Shown: positions 53,952 to 63,664 of the stretch, piece after piece
How the letters are laid out: each line of letters starts with the position of its first letter
Numbering within the stretch: the stretch's first letter is position 1
The notes under the pieces: model-generated
Database searches by the model: none
Told to the model about the DNA's origin: nothing
Seen by the model: only the letters and a program-made list of their open reading frames with translations
Assembly (NCBI RefSeq): GCF_041908905.1
Contig: NZ_JAYREK010000016.1
Span: 12,493-76,492 of the forward strand
Source of the DNA: Zoogloea sp041908905
Lineage (GTDB): Bacteria > Pseudomonadota > Gammaproteobacteria > Burkholderiales > Rhodocyclaceae
Direction: 5' to 3'
DNA length: 64,000 bases
Made by a program: the position numbers and the translations under genes

Positions 53952-56777
53952 ATGTACACCCGCTATCAGAGCGGCTATCTCGCCCACTGGCTGTCGCTGG
54001 AGGGGGCTGCCGACGACGCGCTGACCCAGACCATCGCCGGTGCCAAGGTGGACATGAATCCGCATCAAGTGGATGCGGCCTTGTTTGCCCTCGCTTCGCC
54101 ACTGTCTAATGGCGTCATCCTGGCCGACGAAGTCGGCCTCGGTAAAACCATCGAAGCCAGTCTCGTCCTGGCCCAGAAATGGGCCGAGCGCAAACGCCAC
54201 CTGCTGCTCATCGTTCCCGCCACCTTGCGCAAGCAGTGGAGCCAGGAACTGGTCGAGAAATTCTCGCTCCCGTCAAAAATCCTGGAAGCTCGAAACTTCA
54301 AGGAAGCTCAGGCCAATGGAGCAGGCAATCCCTTTCTGGTGGAAACCGCTTTCGGCGAACCAGCCGTGGTGATCTGCTCCTACGAATTTGCCTCGCGCAA
54401 GCAAAACGAACTGGCGGCGGTTCCCTGGGATCTGGTTGTTTTCGACGAAGCCCACAAGTTGCGCAACTTCTACAAGGGTGAAAGCGCCAGGATCGCAAGC
54501 CGTCTCGACGCCGCCCTCAAGGGTCGTCCCAAGCTGCTGCTTTCGGCGACGCCGCTGCAGAACAACCTTCAGGAGCTGTTCGGGCTGATCGCCATCATCG
54601 ACCCGCACTTCTTCGGCAGCCTCGATGCTTTCAAGGCACGCTATTGCCGCCCCAAGCTTGAAGACGCCGAATTCGAGAACCTGCGGGAACGCCTGCGCAC
54701 CGTCTGCAAACGCACCTTGCGCCGGCAGGTACAGGAAATCGGCGGCATCAAATTCACCCGCCGCTACTCGTTGACCGAGGACTTCCGCCCCTCGCCGGAC
54801 GAACTCGAACTCTACAAGCAGGTTTCCGAATACCTGCAGGATGAAAGCATCCTGTCGATCAAGCCCGGTGCCCGGCATCTGGTCACGCTGGTCATTCGCA
54901 AGATTCTGGCCTCGTCTTCGTATGCCATCCAGGGCACCCTGAGCACGATGATCGAACGGCTGGAAAGACAGCTACCGCTGGCAACCGCGCTCGAAGACTA
55001 CGACGCCCTCGACGACCTGAGCGACGAAGCAGGCGTCGATGAAGAAGACACCGTCGATCCCGCGGCCCTGGCCGCGGAAGTGAAGCAACTGAAGAACTTC
55101 CGCGCCCTCGCCGAACGCATTGCCCGCGATGCCAAGGCCGACGCCTTGCTGCGCGTGCTCGGCAAGGCCTTCGATTTTGCCGAGCGCCTGGGTGGCAAGC
55201 GCAAGGCCGTCATCTTCACCGAATCGGTCCGTACCCAGTCCTGCCTAAAGGAATTGCTCGCCGACAACGGCTACGCCGACAAGATCGCCATCCTCAACGG
55301 CAGCAACACCGACCTGGATTCCAAGCGCATCTACCAGAACTGGCTGCAACAGCACGAAGGCAGCGGCCGCATTTCCGGCGCCAAAACAGCCGACATGAAA
55401 GCCGCCCTCGTTGACCATTTTCGCGAATCGGCTGAAATCCTTATCTGTACCGAAGCCGGCGCCGAAGGTATCAACCTCCAGTTCTGCTCGCTGCTGATCA
55501 ATTACGACCTGCCCTGGAATCCGCAGCGGGTCGAACAACGCATCGGCCGAGTCCATCGTTACGGCCAGAAAAACGATGTCGTCGTGGTCAATTTCATCAA
55601 CAAGGGCAACCGGGCCGACGAACGGGTCTTTGAACTCCTCAGCGAGAAATTCCGCCTGTTCGAAGGCGTCTTTGGCGCCTCCGACGAAATTCTCGGCAGC
55701 ATCGAATCCGGCGTCGATATCGAACGCCACATTCACGAGATTTACCAGCGCTGCAAAAGCAGCGATCAGATCGATGCCGAGTTCGATCTGCTGCAAGCCC
55801 GTTTCAAGACCGAACTCGAAGCACGCACCCAGGAAACCCGACGCTCGGTGCTGGAAAACCTTGACGTCGACGTCGTCAAACACCTCAACCTGACCAAGGA
55901 AAGAACCGAGCAGCACCTCAACGACTATCAGGAAAAGCTGCTCCTGCTGGCCCGCATGATGCTGCCCGGAGCACACTTCGAAGCCCACCGCGTCCGGCAC
56001 GACGGCCACTGGTACGACGTTCGCTGGCAGGAGTCCGAGCAAAGCCACGCCCGTTTCCTGCGCCCCAACGAAGGCCTGGGTGGGCAGCTCATTGCCGAAG
56101 CCAGGCAGGCGCTGCCGGAACTACCCGTCGCCACACTCGAATTCGACCTCAATCACAACCAAGGCGGCCAGCACGCCTGGCTGAAGAGTCTTGCCGGGCA
56201 GTCCGGCGAACTCCGGGTAGACATGCTGACGCTGACCGCCGCCAAGCAGCGCATCGAACACCTCCTGATTGCCGCAGTAAGCGATGGCGGCCAGATATTC
56301 GATCCTTCTTCGGCGGAACGCCTGCTGACCCTGCCGGCTCGCGTACTCGACGTCGCCACCGAGTTGCAGGCCGAATCCGTCTTCAAAACGCTGCTGGCGG
56401 AACAGGAAAGTCAAAAACTCGACGCGGCACTCCAGCTCAACGAACGCTTCTTCAGTGAAGAAACCGAAAAGCTCGAAGCCTGGGCGGAAGACCGGCGCAT
56501 CGCCCTCGACATCCGTATCAAGCAACTCGACCAGGAAATCAAGGAAGCCCGCAAAGCCGCACGGCAACTTTCCTCGCTGCAAGAAAAGCTCGCCGCCAAG
56601 CGGGCGATCAAACAACTGGAGCAGGAACGCGACCGCGTCATGCTCGACTACCACGAAGAGAAAAAGCGTATCGACGCCGAAGAAGACCGCCTGCTTGGCG
56701 ACATCGAAGCCGCGCTGGAAATCACACCGCAACGGCAATGCCTGTTTGCCATCCGCTGGCAAATAAAAGCCTCATGA
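53952..56777 (+). CDS. SNF2-type (RapA/HepA-like) DEAH helicase
   Basis: This 941-residue helicase/translocase has Walker A DEVGLGKT (residues 59-66), DEAH (165-168), LLLSATPLQNNLQELF, and the helicase C-terminal motifs EAGAEGINLQF and QRIGRVHRYGQ (about 526-538). A long charged C-terminal region (about 800-925, ETEKLEAWAEDRRIALD...) is likely coiled coil. It resembles the helicases found in DISARM-like and other multi-gene defence systems rather than RapA proper. First large gene of the four-gene island; function in DNA translocation or remodelling is inferred. Confidence 0.88.
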   Translation: MYTRYQSGYLAHWLSLEGAADDALTQTIAGAKVDMNPHQVDAALFALASPLSNGVILADEVGLGKTIEASLVLAQKWAERKRHLLLIVPATLRKQWSQELVEKFSLPSKILEARNFKEAQANGAGNPFLVETAFGEPAVVICSYEFASRKQNELAAVPWDLVVFDEAHKLRNFYKGESARIASRLDAALKGRPKLLLSATPLQNNLQELFGLIAIIDPHFFGSLDAFKARYCRPKLEDAEFENLRERLRTVCKRTLRRQVQEIGGIKFTRRYSLTEDFRPSPDELELYKQVSEYLQDESILSIKPGARHLVTLVIRKILASSSYAIQGTLSTMIERLERQLPLATALEDYDALDDLSDEAGVDEEDTVDPAALAAEVKQLKNFRALAERIARDAKADALLRVLGKAFDFAERLGGKRKAVIFTESVRTQSCLKELLADNGYADKIAILNGSNTDLDSKRIYQNWLQQHEGSGRISGAKTADMKAALVDHFRESAEILICTEAGAEGINLQFCSLLINYDLPWNPQRVEQRIGRVHRYGQKNDVVVVNFINKGNRADERVFELLSEKFRLFEGVFGASDEILGSIESGVDIERHIHEIYQRCKSSDQIDAEFDLLQARFKTELEARTQETRRSVLENLDVDVVKHLNLTKERTEQHLNDYQEKLLLLARMMLPGAHFEAHRVRHDGHWYDVRWQESEQSHARFLRPNEGLGGQLIAEARQALPELPVATLEFDLNHNQGGQHAWLKSLAGQSGELRVDMLTLTAAKQRIEHLLIAAVSDGGQIFDPSSAERLLTLPARVLDVATELQAESVFKTLLAEQESQKLDAALQLNERFFSEETEKLEAWAEDRRIALDIRIKQLDQEIKEARKAARQLSSLQEKLAAKRAIKQLEQERDRVMLDYHEEKKRIDAEEDRLLGDIEAALEITPQRQCLFAIRWQIKAS

Positions 56778-56782
56778 GGAAA

Positions 56783-56866
56783 TGAAATGACCCCCACGCT
56801 CACTGTGTTCGCTGCTCCCCGAGGGGCTTACGCCTCCCTTGGGACGGCCCGGCGGAAGGCGTTCCC
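56783..56866. repeat. REP-like dispersed element between helicase and AlbA_2 genes
   Basis: The 84-bp gap contains CCCCGAGGGG and the trailing TCCCTTGGGACGGCCCGGCGG. It has the look of a mobile intergenic palindrome seen in several betaproteobacteria, with no coding function. The resemblance is from memory and not verified. Confidence 0.4.
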
Positions 56867-58144
56867 ATGATAGCCACCACCGACCTCATCCGCGAACTCC
56901 TCTACCAAGTCCGTCTCGGCGAAGACTCGGCCTATGAATTCAAGAGTCTTACGATCAAGGGTAACAAGGTCGATCAGCCGGGCCGGGACAGCGTCGCCGA
57001 CGAACTCGCCGCCTTTGCCAACGCCGGTGGCGGCATCATCGTCTTTGGCGTTGCCGACAAGACCCGCACTGTCGAAGGCATCGCCCGCGAAGACCTGGAT
57101 ACCGTAGACCTGTGGTTGGCCAATATCGCCAGCCACGCCATCGACCCTCCCTTGCCCATCGAAACCCGGCTGCTCGAAATCCCCGACAGCCAGGGCGATC
57201 TGAAACCCGTCGTCTGGGTGCGTGTCAGCAAGAGCGTATTCGTGCATAAAAGCCCGCATGGCTATTTCCACCGCGTGGGTTCGAGCAAGCGGGAAATGTC
57301 GCCGGAGCTGCTGGCGCGCATCTTCCAGCAGCGCAGCATGGTGCGGCTGATCCGTTTCGACGAGCAACTCGTCCCGCAAACCACGCGCGACGCCATAGCC
57401 CCGGAACTCAAGACGCGCTTCCTGCGCGGCGACTTGCCAGAAATCACGCAACTCAAAAAGCTCTACCTGATCGGCGACGACGAAAGCGGCGAATTGCGCC
57501 TCACCGTCAGCGGCGTGCTGCTGCTCACGGCGCGCCCCGCCGATTACCTTTCTTCCGCCTACATCCAGTGCGTTGCCTATTCCGGCAGCGAACGCAATGC
57601 CGAATACCAGCTCGATGCCCAGGACTGCGACGGCCCCGTCGACGAACAGATTCGCCAAGCCTTCAACTTCGTCAAACGCAACATGCGCGTCGAAGCCGTC
57701 AAACGCCCCGGCCGCATCGACATCCCGCAATACGACCTGGCCGCCGTTTTCGAAGCCATCGTCAATGCCGTCGCCCACCGCGACTACGCCATGCACGGCG
57801 CTCGCATCCGCCTGCACCTGTTCGCCGACCGGCTTGAGCTTTCCACCCCCGGCGGCCTGCCCAACAGCCTGACCGTGGACAGCATGGAAGCCAACAGCAT
57901 CACCCGCAACGAAACCCTGGTGAACCTGCTCTCCCGCTATTACCCGGCAGACCCGGTCAGCAAGCGGCAGAACCTCATCGAACGACGCGGCGAAGGCGTG
58001 CCGACCATCCTGACCGCCAGCGAAAACCTGTCGCTACGCCGCCCCCGCTACGAGCAGATCGACCACACCGAACTCAAGCTCACCCTCTACGCCGCCAGCC
58101 GCGAGAAAAACGGCCTGCTGGCGCAGTTCACCTCAGAAGAATGA
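56867..58144 (+). CDS. AlbA_2 (Schlafen-type) domain ATP-binding protein
   Basis: A 425-residue protein with an N-terminal AlbA_2 domain (residues about 10-130: EDSAYEFKSLTIKG, then DELAAFANAGGGIIVFGVAD). The central and C-terminal part contains NAVAHRDYAMHGARIRLHLF (about 295-315), typical of GHKL-like ATP-binding regions in these proteins, and ends in a winged-helix-like segment. Such proteins occur repeatedly in defence loci; their precise action is unknown. The stop overlaps the methylase start (ATGA). Confidence 0.85.
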   Translation: MIATTDLIRELLYQVRLGEDSAYEFKSLTIKGNKVDQPGRDSVADELAAFANAGGGIIVFGVADKTRTVEGIAREDLDTVDLWLANIASHAIDPPLPIETRLLEIPDSQGDLKPVVWVRVSKSVFVHKSPHGYFHRVGSSKREMSPELLARIFQQRSMVRLIRFDEQLVPQTTRDAIAPELKTRFLRGDLPEITQLKKLYLIGDDESGELRLTVSGVLLLTARPADYLSSAYIQCVAYSGSERNAEYQLDAQDCDGPVDEQIRQAFNFVKRNMRVEAVKRPGRIDIPQYDLAAVFEAIVNAVAHRDYAMHGARIRLHLFADRLELSTPGGLPNSLTVDSMEANSITRNETLVNLLSRYYPADPVSKRQNLIERRGEGVPTILTASENLSLRRPRYEQIDHTELKLTLYAASREKNGLLAQFTSEE

Positions 58145-59853
58145 ATCTCCGGATGACCGACAAACCCAGCAAGCCCGCCTCGACCAAACTTGAACTCACC
58201 TGGCCCGGCAAACAGAACCGCCCCCGGCTGGAACCGCGCATCCTGCTCGAAGACCAGGCGCTTTCCTACCGTGCCGCACCGCCTGCCCCCGCCGATCTGC
58301 TCGAACAAGCCGAAGCCGGCCCGACGACTTTCGACGACAACCTGCTGATTCATGGCGACAACCTGCTGGCGCTGAAGGCGCTGGAAAGCCAATACGCCGG
58401 CAAGGTCAAATGCGTCTTCATCGACCCGCCCTACAACACCGGCAGCGCCTTCACCCATTACGACGACGGGGTCGAGCATTCGATGTGGCTGACGCTGATC
58501 CGCGATCGTCTGGAAGTCATCCGGACGCTGCTTGCGGAGGACGGGTCGTTGTGGATCACGATTGACGACAATGAGGCCCATTATTTGAAAGTGTTATGTG
58601 ACGAGGTGTTTGGGAGGGGGAACTTTATTGCGTCGGTCATCTGGCAGAAATTGTTTACGGTCAAGAACTCAGCCAAATACTTTTCGGACATGCACGAGTA
58701 CGTCGTCGTATATGCGAAAGATTTGAGCAAATGGAGCAGAAATCTGCTTCCACGAAGCAGCGAGCTAGATGCTTCGTATTCAAATCAAGATAACGACCCT
58801 CGAGGCCCTTGGACCACTAATGCTATTCAGGCTCGCAATTATTACAGCCAAGGCAGCTATGAAATTGTTTCCCCCAAAGGGAAAGTTTTTACGCCGCCCT
58901 CAGGAACCTACTGGCGTGTTTCAAAAGCGACATTCGATGAACTAGAAAAGGATGGGCGAGTATGGTGGGGACGCGACGGTACAGCCGTGCCACGGATAAA
59001 GAAATTCTTAAGTGAAGCGAAACAAGGGGTTGTTCCCGCAACACTCTGGTTCCACGAAGAAGTTGGAACCAATGCCGAAGCAAAAATAGAAATTCGGACC
59101 CTGTTTGAGGGGATCAATGACGACAATGTATTCATGACTCCGAAGCCAGAAAAGTTACTTAAGCGGGTTTTGGAACTGGCCACCAACCCCGGCGACCTCG
59201 TCCTCGACTCCTTCGCTGGTTCCGGCACTACCGGTGCCGTCGCGCACAAGATGGGCCGGCGCTGGATCATGGTCGAGCTGGGCGAGCACTGCCACACCCA
59301 CATCGTGCCGCGCCTGAAAAAGGTCGTCGACGGCCAGGACCCCGGCGGCATCACCAAGGCGGTCAACTGGCGCGGCGGCGGCGGTTTCCGCTATTACCGG
59401 CTGGCCCCGTCGCTGTTGAAAAAGGACAAATGGGGCCACTGGGTGATCAACCCGGACTACAACGCCGAAATGCTCTCGGAAGCCATGTGCAAGCTGATGG
59501 GTTTCACCTATGCGCCCAGCCAGACCCAGTTCTGGCAGCACGGACAAAGCACCGAATCGCACTTTATCTACGTCACCACCGGCAGCCTCAGCCACGACCA
59601 GTTGCGCGTCATCAGCGAGGAAGTCGGCGGCGAACGCTCGCTGCTGATCTGCTGCAAGGCTTTCATGGCCGATGCCAGTGCCTTCCCCAACCTGACGCTG
59701 AAGAAAATCCCCAAGACGGTGCTGCACAAGTGTCAGTGGGACCAGGACGACTACAGCTTCAAGATCGACGTCCTTGCCGAGCCGGAAGCGCTGCCAGAGG
59801 AAGAAGATGAGTTCGAGCTGAACGCCGGCGATGAGGAAGCGTCCGATGAATGA
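58141..59853 (+). CDS. Type III-like DNA adenine methyltransferase (Mod)
   Basis: This 570-residue beta-class N6-adenine or N4-cytosine methyltransferase has DPPYNTG (residues 95-101, catalytic) and FAGSGTT (358-364, AdoMet binding), with the target-recognition region between them (about 150-340). This middle part is coded by AT-rich DNA (about 45% GC in 58681-58740, against about 68% in 59221-59280). It probably modifies a short asymmetric site, protecting host DNA from the Res-like protein encoded next. Start ATG 58141 or, less likely, 58153. The stop overlaps the next start. Confidence 0.92.
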   Translation: MNLRMTDKPSKPASTKLELTWPGKQNRPRLEPRILLEDQALSYRAAPPAPADLLEQAEAGPTTFDDNLLIHGDNLLALKALESQYAGKVKCVFIDPPYNTGSAFTHYDDGVEHSMWLTLIRDRLEVIRTLLAEDGSLWITIDDNEAHYLKVLCDEVFGRGNFIASVIWQKLFTVKNSAKYFSDMHEYVVVYAKDLSKWSRNLLPRSSELDASYSNQDNDPRGPWTTNAIQARNYYSQGSYEIVSPKGKVFTPPSGTYWRVSKATFDELEKDGRVWWGRDGTAVPRIKKFLSEAKQGVVPATLWFHEEVGTNAEAKIEIRTLFEGINDDNVFMTPKPEKLLKRVLELATNPGDLVLDSFAGSGTTGAVAHKMGRRWIMVELGEHCHTHIVPRLKKVVDGQDPGGITKAVNWRGGGGFRYYRLAPSLLKKDKWGHWVINPDYNAEMLSEAMCKLMGFTYAPSQTQFWQHGQSTESHFIYVTTGSLSHDQLRVISEEVGGERSLLICCKAFMADASAFPNLTLKKIPKTVLHKCQWDQDDYSFKIDVLAEPEALPEEEDEFELNAGDEEASDE

Positions 59854-62653
59854 ACGCATCGACGGACGCCGTGCTGCAAGCGAGATCACCAAAGCACTTT
59901 CCCTGCGCGCCCCGCAACGTGAGTCGCTGGACATCCTGGCCGAGCTGCTGGAAAGGCTGAAACTGAGCAAGGACGCCGACCTCCGGCATTGGCTGAAGAC
60001 GATTCGCGCCCGATACCCGACGGTAGAAAAGTTCGAGCGCGATTTCCCCACCCTGTGCTTTGCGCTCGCCACCGGCGTCGGCAAGACGCGGCTGATGGGG
60101 GCGATCATCGCCTGGCTGTTCATCACCGGGCGCAGCCGGCATTTCTTCGTCCTCGCGCCGAACCTGACCATTTACGAAAAGCTCAAGCAGGATTTCCTGC
60201 CCGGCAGCCCCAAGTACGTGTTCAAGGGCATTCCCGAACTGGCGAACAATCCGCCGGTGCTGATCACCGGCGAGGACTACGAGGATGGACGCGGCGTCCG
60301 CCTGGACATCGCCGTGCCGCAGAACGTCACCGGCGAGCTGTTCACCGACGATACGGCGCCGCACATCAACATATTCAACATTTCCAAGATCAACGCCCGC
60401 GACAACAAGAAGGGCGCTGCCAAGTCGAGCGTGGCGCGGGTGCGGCGCTACCAGGAATACCTGGGCGAATCCTATTTCGATTACCTGGCCGGCTTGCCCG
60501 ACCTCGTGGTGCTGATGGACGAAGCCCACCGTTACTACGCCAGCGCCGGCGCCAAGGCGATCAACGACCTGCAGCCGGTACTCGGCATCGAACTGACGGC
60601 AACGCCCAAGACGGTGGGCGCCAACCCGCGCCAGTTCGCCAACATCGTCTATCACTACCCGCTCTCCCGCGCCTTGCAGGATGGTTATGTGAAGATTCCG
60701 GCAGTAGCGACGCGCAAGGATTTCCGCGCCGATTCGGTCAGCGCCGAGCGGCTGGAGGAAATCAAGCTGGAGGACGGCATCCACCATCACGAGTTCGTCA
60801 AGGTGGAACTGGAAAACTACGCCCGCAGCTTCAACCAACCGGTGGTCAAGCCTTTCATGCTGGTGGTGGCGCAGGATACGGCCCACGCCTCGGCGCTGAA
60901 GGCGGTCATCGAATCCGATGGCTTTTTCCAGGGGCACTACAAGGGCCGGGTCATCGAGGTGCATTCCAACCTCTCCGGCGACGAATCCGACGAGGCCATG
61001 CAGCGCCTGCTGGCGGTGGAGCACGACGAAAAGACCGAAGTGGTCATCCACGTGAACAAGCTGAAGGAAGGCTGGGACGTCACCAACCTGTACACCATCG
61101 TGCCCTTGCGCGCCTCGGCCTCGGAAATCCTCACCGAGCAGACCATCGGCCGCGGTCTGCGTCTGCCTTTTGGCAGGCGGACCGGCGTCGAAGCGGTGGA
61201 TCGCCTGTGCATCATCGCCCACGACCGCTTCCAGGACATCGTCGATCGCGCCAACGATCCCGAGTCGATCATCAAGAAGACCGTCTATATCGGTGCCACC
61301 GAAGACGCCGACGTGCCGGACAAGCAGCCGCATTTGCTGAATACCGGGTCGGTGCTCGACATTCTGTGTACCGGCCGGCAGCCGGAGCAGGATGGCGAGG
61401 CGCTCGCCGCCGACCTTGGCGGGGAAAGCCCAGCCCCGACCATCACGGCGGAAGAATCCCGGCTGGCCGAGCTCACGCTGCGCGCGGTGCAGCGGGAAGC
61501 CAGCCGGCTGCCCGCCAGCAAGGCCTTGAGCGATGCCGCCGTGCAGCAGCGACTGGTTGCCGCGGTGAAGCGCCTGGCGGAAGAAGCCGCCCCGCCGCAG
61601 GCCAGCCTGCCGGGCATGGAAGCCGCCACACCCACCCTATCGGCCAGCCCCGATGCGCTGGTGGCCGAGGTCGTTCGCCACGTCACCGAGCGCCTGATCG
61701 AACTGACCATCGACGTGCCACAAATCACGATTCTGCCGACGCGGGAAGTCAATTACCGCTTCCAGGCGTTTGCCTTGGCGGGGCTGGAGAAGGTCAATTT
61801 CCAGCCGGTCAGCCAGGAACTGCTGCTCCAGCATCTGGAAGACAACAAGCAGGCACGCATCCAGTGGGAGGGCTCCGACAACCAGGAGGTTCGCCCCGAG
61901 GATTACATCGTCCGCCAGTTGATCGACCAGGACGCCATCGATTACGACGAACATGCCGATCTGCTCTACGCCCTGGCCGGGCAACTGCTCGCTCGGCTAC
62001 GCGAGCACCTGGGCGGCGACGAGGTCAAGCTGGAAAACGTGCTGATCTACTGGCAGCGGCAACTTGCCGATTTCATCTGGACGCAGATGCAGCAACACGT
62101 CTGGATTACCCCGACCGACTACGTCGGCAAGGTGACGCAGGGCTTCGATGTGCTCAAACCTGCCTGCTTCACCCTCGCCGCTGGCGAACATCCGCGTGAT
62201 TTCCGCGCGCCGATTGCCGACAAACGCCTGGTGCGCCAGATGGTGTTCAAGGGCTTCAGGAAATGCTGTTATCCCTACCAGAAGTTCCAGTCGGTGGATG
62301 GCGAGTGGCGTTTCGCCCAGTTGTTGGAAGACGACCCCGAGGTCATCAAGTGGATGAAACCGGCACCGGGGCAGTTCCGCATCGAATACCGGAACGGACA
62401 CAACTACGAACCGGATTTTGTCGTCGAAACTGCCGACGCCTGCCTGCTCGTCGAACCCAAGCGGGCCGACCAGATGGATCAGGATGAAGTTCAGACCAAG
62501 GCACGCGCCGCGTTGCGCTGGTGCGGGCATGCCAATACCCACGCCGCAGCGCATGGCGGCAAACGCTGGCATTACCTGCTGGTTCCGGATACGGCGATTC
62601 AGCTTGGGCGCAGCATTGCGACTTTATTTGCAGAATTCGAATGGCAAGAGTGA
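59846..62653 (+). CDS. Type III restriction-like helicase-nuclease (Res)
   Basis: A 935-residue protein with Walker A ATGVGKTR (about residues 75-82), DEAH in LMDEAHRYY (about 223), LTATPKT, and the helicase C-terminal TIGRGLRLPFGRR. The C-terminal PD-(D/E)xK endonuclease is seen as PDFVV...LLVEPKRA (about 855-873). Together with the upstream Mod it has the layout of a type III restriction system. ATG 59846 is preferred because GAGGAAG lies 6 bp before it; the methylase stop is 8 bp inside. The SNF2 helicase and AlbA_2 protein are additional to the usual Mod/Res pair. Confidence 0.9.
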   Translation: MNERIDGRRAASEITKALSLRAPQRESLDILAELLERLKLSKDADLRHWLKTIRARYPTVEKFERDFPTLCFALATGVGKTRLMGAIIAWLFITGRSRHFFVLAPNLTIYEKLKQDFLPGSPKYVFKGIPELANNPPVLITGEDYEDGRGVRLDIAVPQNVTGELFTDDTAPHINIFNISKINARDNKKGAAKSSVARVRRYQEYLGESYFDYLAGLPDLVVLMDEAHRYYASAGAKAINDLQPVLGIELTATPKTVGANPRQFANIVYHYPLSRALQDGYVKIPAVATRKDFRADSVSAERLEEIKLEDGIHHHEFVKVELENYARSFNQPVVKPFMLVVAQDTAHASALKAVIESDGFFQGHYKGRVIEVHSNLSGDESDEAMQRLLAVEHDEKTEVVIHVNKLKEGWDVTNLYTIVPLRASASEILTEQTIGRGLRLPFGRRTGVEAVDRLCIIAHDRFQDIVDRANDPESIIKKTVYIGATEDADVPDKQPHLLNTGSVLDILCTGRQPEQDGEALAADLGGESPAPTITAEESRLAELTLRAVQREASRLPASKALSDAAVQQRLVAAVKRLAEEAAPPQASLPGMEAATPTLSASPDALVAEVVRHVTERLIELTIDVPQITILPTREVNYRFQAFALAGLEKVNFQPVSQELLLQHLEDNKQARIQWEGSDNQEVRPEDYIVRQLIDQDAIDYDEHADLLYALAGQLLARLREHLGGDEVKLENVLIYWQRQLADFIWTQMQQHVWITPTDYVGKVTQGFDVLKPACFTLAAGEHPRDFRAPIADKRLVRQMVFKGFRKCCYPYQKFQSVDGEWRFAQLLEDDPEVIKWMKPAPGQFRIEYRNGHNYEPDFVVETADACLLVEPKRADQMDQDEVQTKARAALRWCGHANTHAAAHGGKRWHYLLVPDTAIQLGRSIATLFAEFEWQE

Positions 62654-62750
62654 TGGCCATACAAATTCATCCGGTAGCCTCGTTTCGCACTGATCCACCC
62701 TCGCGTCACAAGCCATTGCAAACCGTCCTCTGCAGCACTCCAGCCCCCCT

Positions 62751-62776
62751 AAAAAACTAGCGCCCCCTCGGGCGCC
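62751..62776 (-). terminator. Terminator of the small unknown gene (minus strand)
   Basis: GCGCCC and GGGCGC pair around CCTC; on the minus strand the stem is followed by TAGTTTTTT. Confidence 0.75.
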
Positions 62777-62845
62777 AGCTTGCTTTCCATCCAAATCCAC
62801 AACGCAGGCCATATCACCCGCCTTGCAGATCACCGCCTCATCACC

Positions 62846-63220
62846 TCAGGCGCCGTTCCCCTCCGTCCCGTTCTGCCGCTTCGGGGCTTTGCGTTCGGAG
62901 GCTTTCTTGAGGCCGAGGGAGGCGACCTGGTTGGAGTCGTTGCCGAACTGGGCGCGGACCTGGTTCTTGATGCTCTGGACGCGTTTGTGGCGTTCGTTCT
63001 CGAGGAGGACGGTGTCGTCGCGGGCGGCGGCGTAGCTGTTGGCGGCGTGGAATTCACGCTCGCCGGCGGCGGACACCCGGGTCTGCAGCTCGGTGATGGC
63101 GGCGAGGGAGTCGGCGGGGTTGCTGGGGGCGTAGCCTTCGATGGCCTTGAGTGCGGTGATGCAGTCGAGGTCGGCTTGCAGGACGTGGGCGGGAAGGCGA
63201 CGGTTGGCGTTGTTGGGCAT
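62846..63220 (-). CDS. Hypothetical protein, 124 residues
   Basis: The frame starts MPNNANRRLPAHVLQADLDCITALKAIEGYAPSNP behind a strong ribosome-binding site (CGGAGGAG, 2 bp before the ATG) and ends in a very basic/polar tail (KKASERKAPKRQNGTEGNGA). It is mostly helical and charged (ELQTRVSAAGEREFHAANSYAAARDDTVLLENERHKRVQSIKNQVRAQF), with no known domain recognised. A terminator lies downstream. The good initiation signal and regular codons support a real gene. Confidence 0.65.
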   Translation of the reverse strand: MPNNANRRLPAHVLQADLDCITALKAIEGYAPSNPADSLAAITELQTRVSAAGEREFHAANSYAAARDDTVLLENERHKRVQSIKNQVRAQFGNDSNQVASLGLKKASERKAPKRQNGTEGNGA

Positions 63221-63604
63221 GACTCCTCCGGTGGTGGTGGGGTGGGTTGATCTATATCTGTTTTGACTAAAGATACTCCCTGGCGGAGGTGTTGCGCAAT
63301 AGCAAAATGGAATTCGCTCAGGACATGGGGATTGGCTGGCCGGCGCGGGCCAGTTTGACAAGCTGCGCAGGCCCCGGTGTGGCGCGTGCGCGCCTTGGTG
63401 GTGGGCGCATGGGCTCGGGTGATGTGTGCGCAGCGTGTGGGGGCGGGTGTGCAGGCCTTGTTGCCGGGGGCACATCCTCTGCTGGTGGATGCCCATGCCT
63501 TTGTGGTGCTTGCAGATCCTTTCTGCGGGCGCCACCGAGATGTTGCGAACCATCACCAATCGGTGTGCCCGCGCCTGCATTGCTTGGTGATGGCTCTACA
63601 GACG
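63221..63604. other. Stretch without a recognisable gene
   Basis: About 380 bp. A TTTGACTAAAGATA patch at about 63260-63275 may be the promoter of the small gene on the minus strand. From 63330 to 63560 the sequence is G/T-rich with many GTG/TGTG words (GTGTGCGCAGCGTGTGGGGG), and frames there look artefactual. Confidence 0.4.
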
Positions 63605-63664
63605 ATGAACATGCCTGCACATACGATCATGATAGTTTTGGATCGAATGTGCAGGCATGTTCAT
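63605..63664. repeat. Long perfect inverted repeat
   Basis: Arms of 18 bp, ATGAACATGCCTGCACAT (63605-63622) and its exact complement (63647-63664), enclose 24 bp. As RNA this is a strong stem-loop; it overlaps the first copy of the 84-bp tandem repeat. Confidence 0.85.

Noticed and set aside
56787..56866. Small frame starting MTPTLTVF between helicase and AlbA_2 genes
   Set aside because: It translates a palindromic intergenic element and is not preceded by a separate initiation signal.
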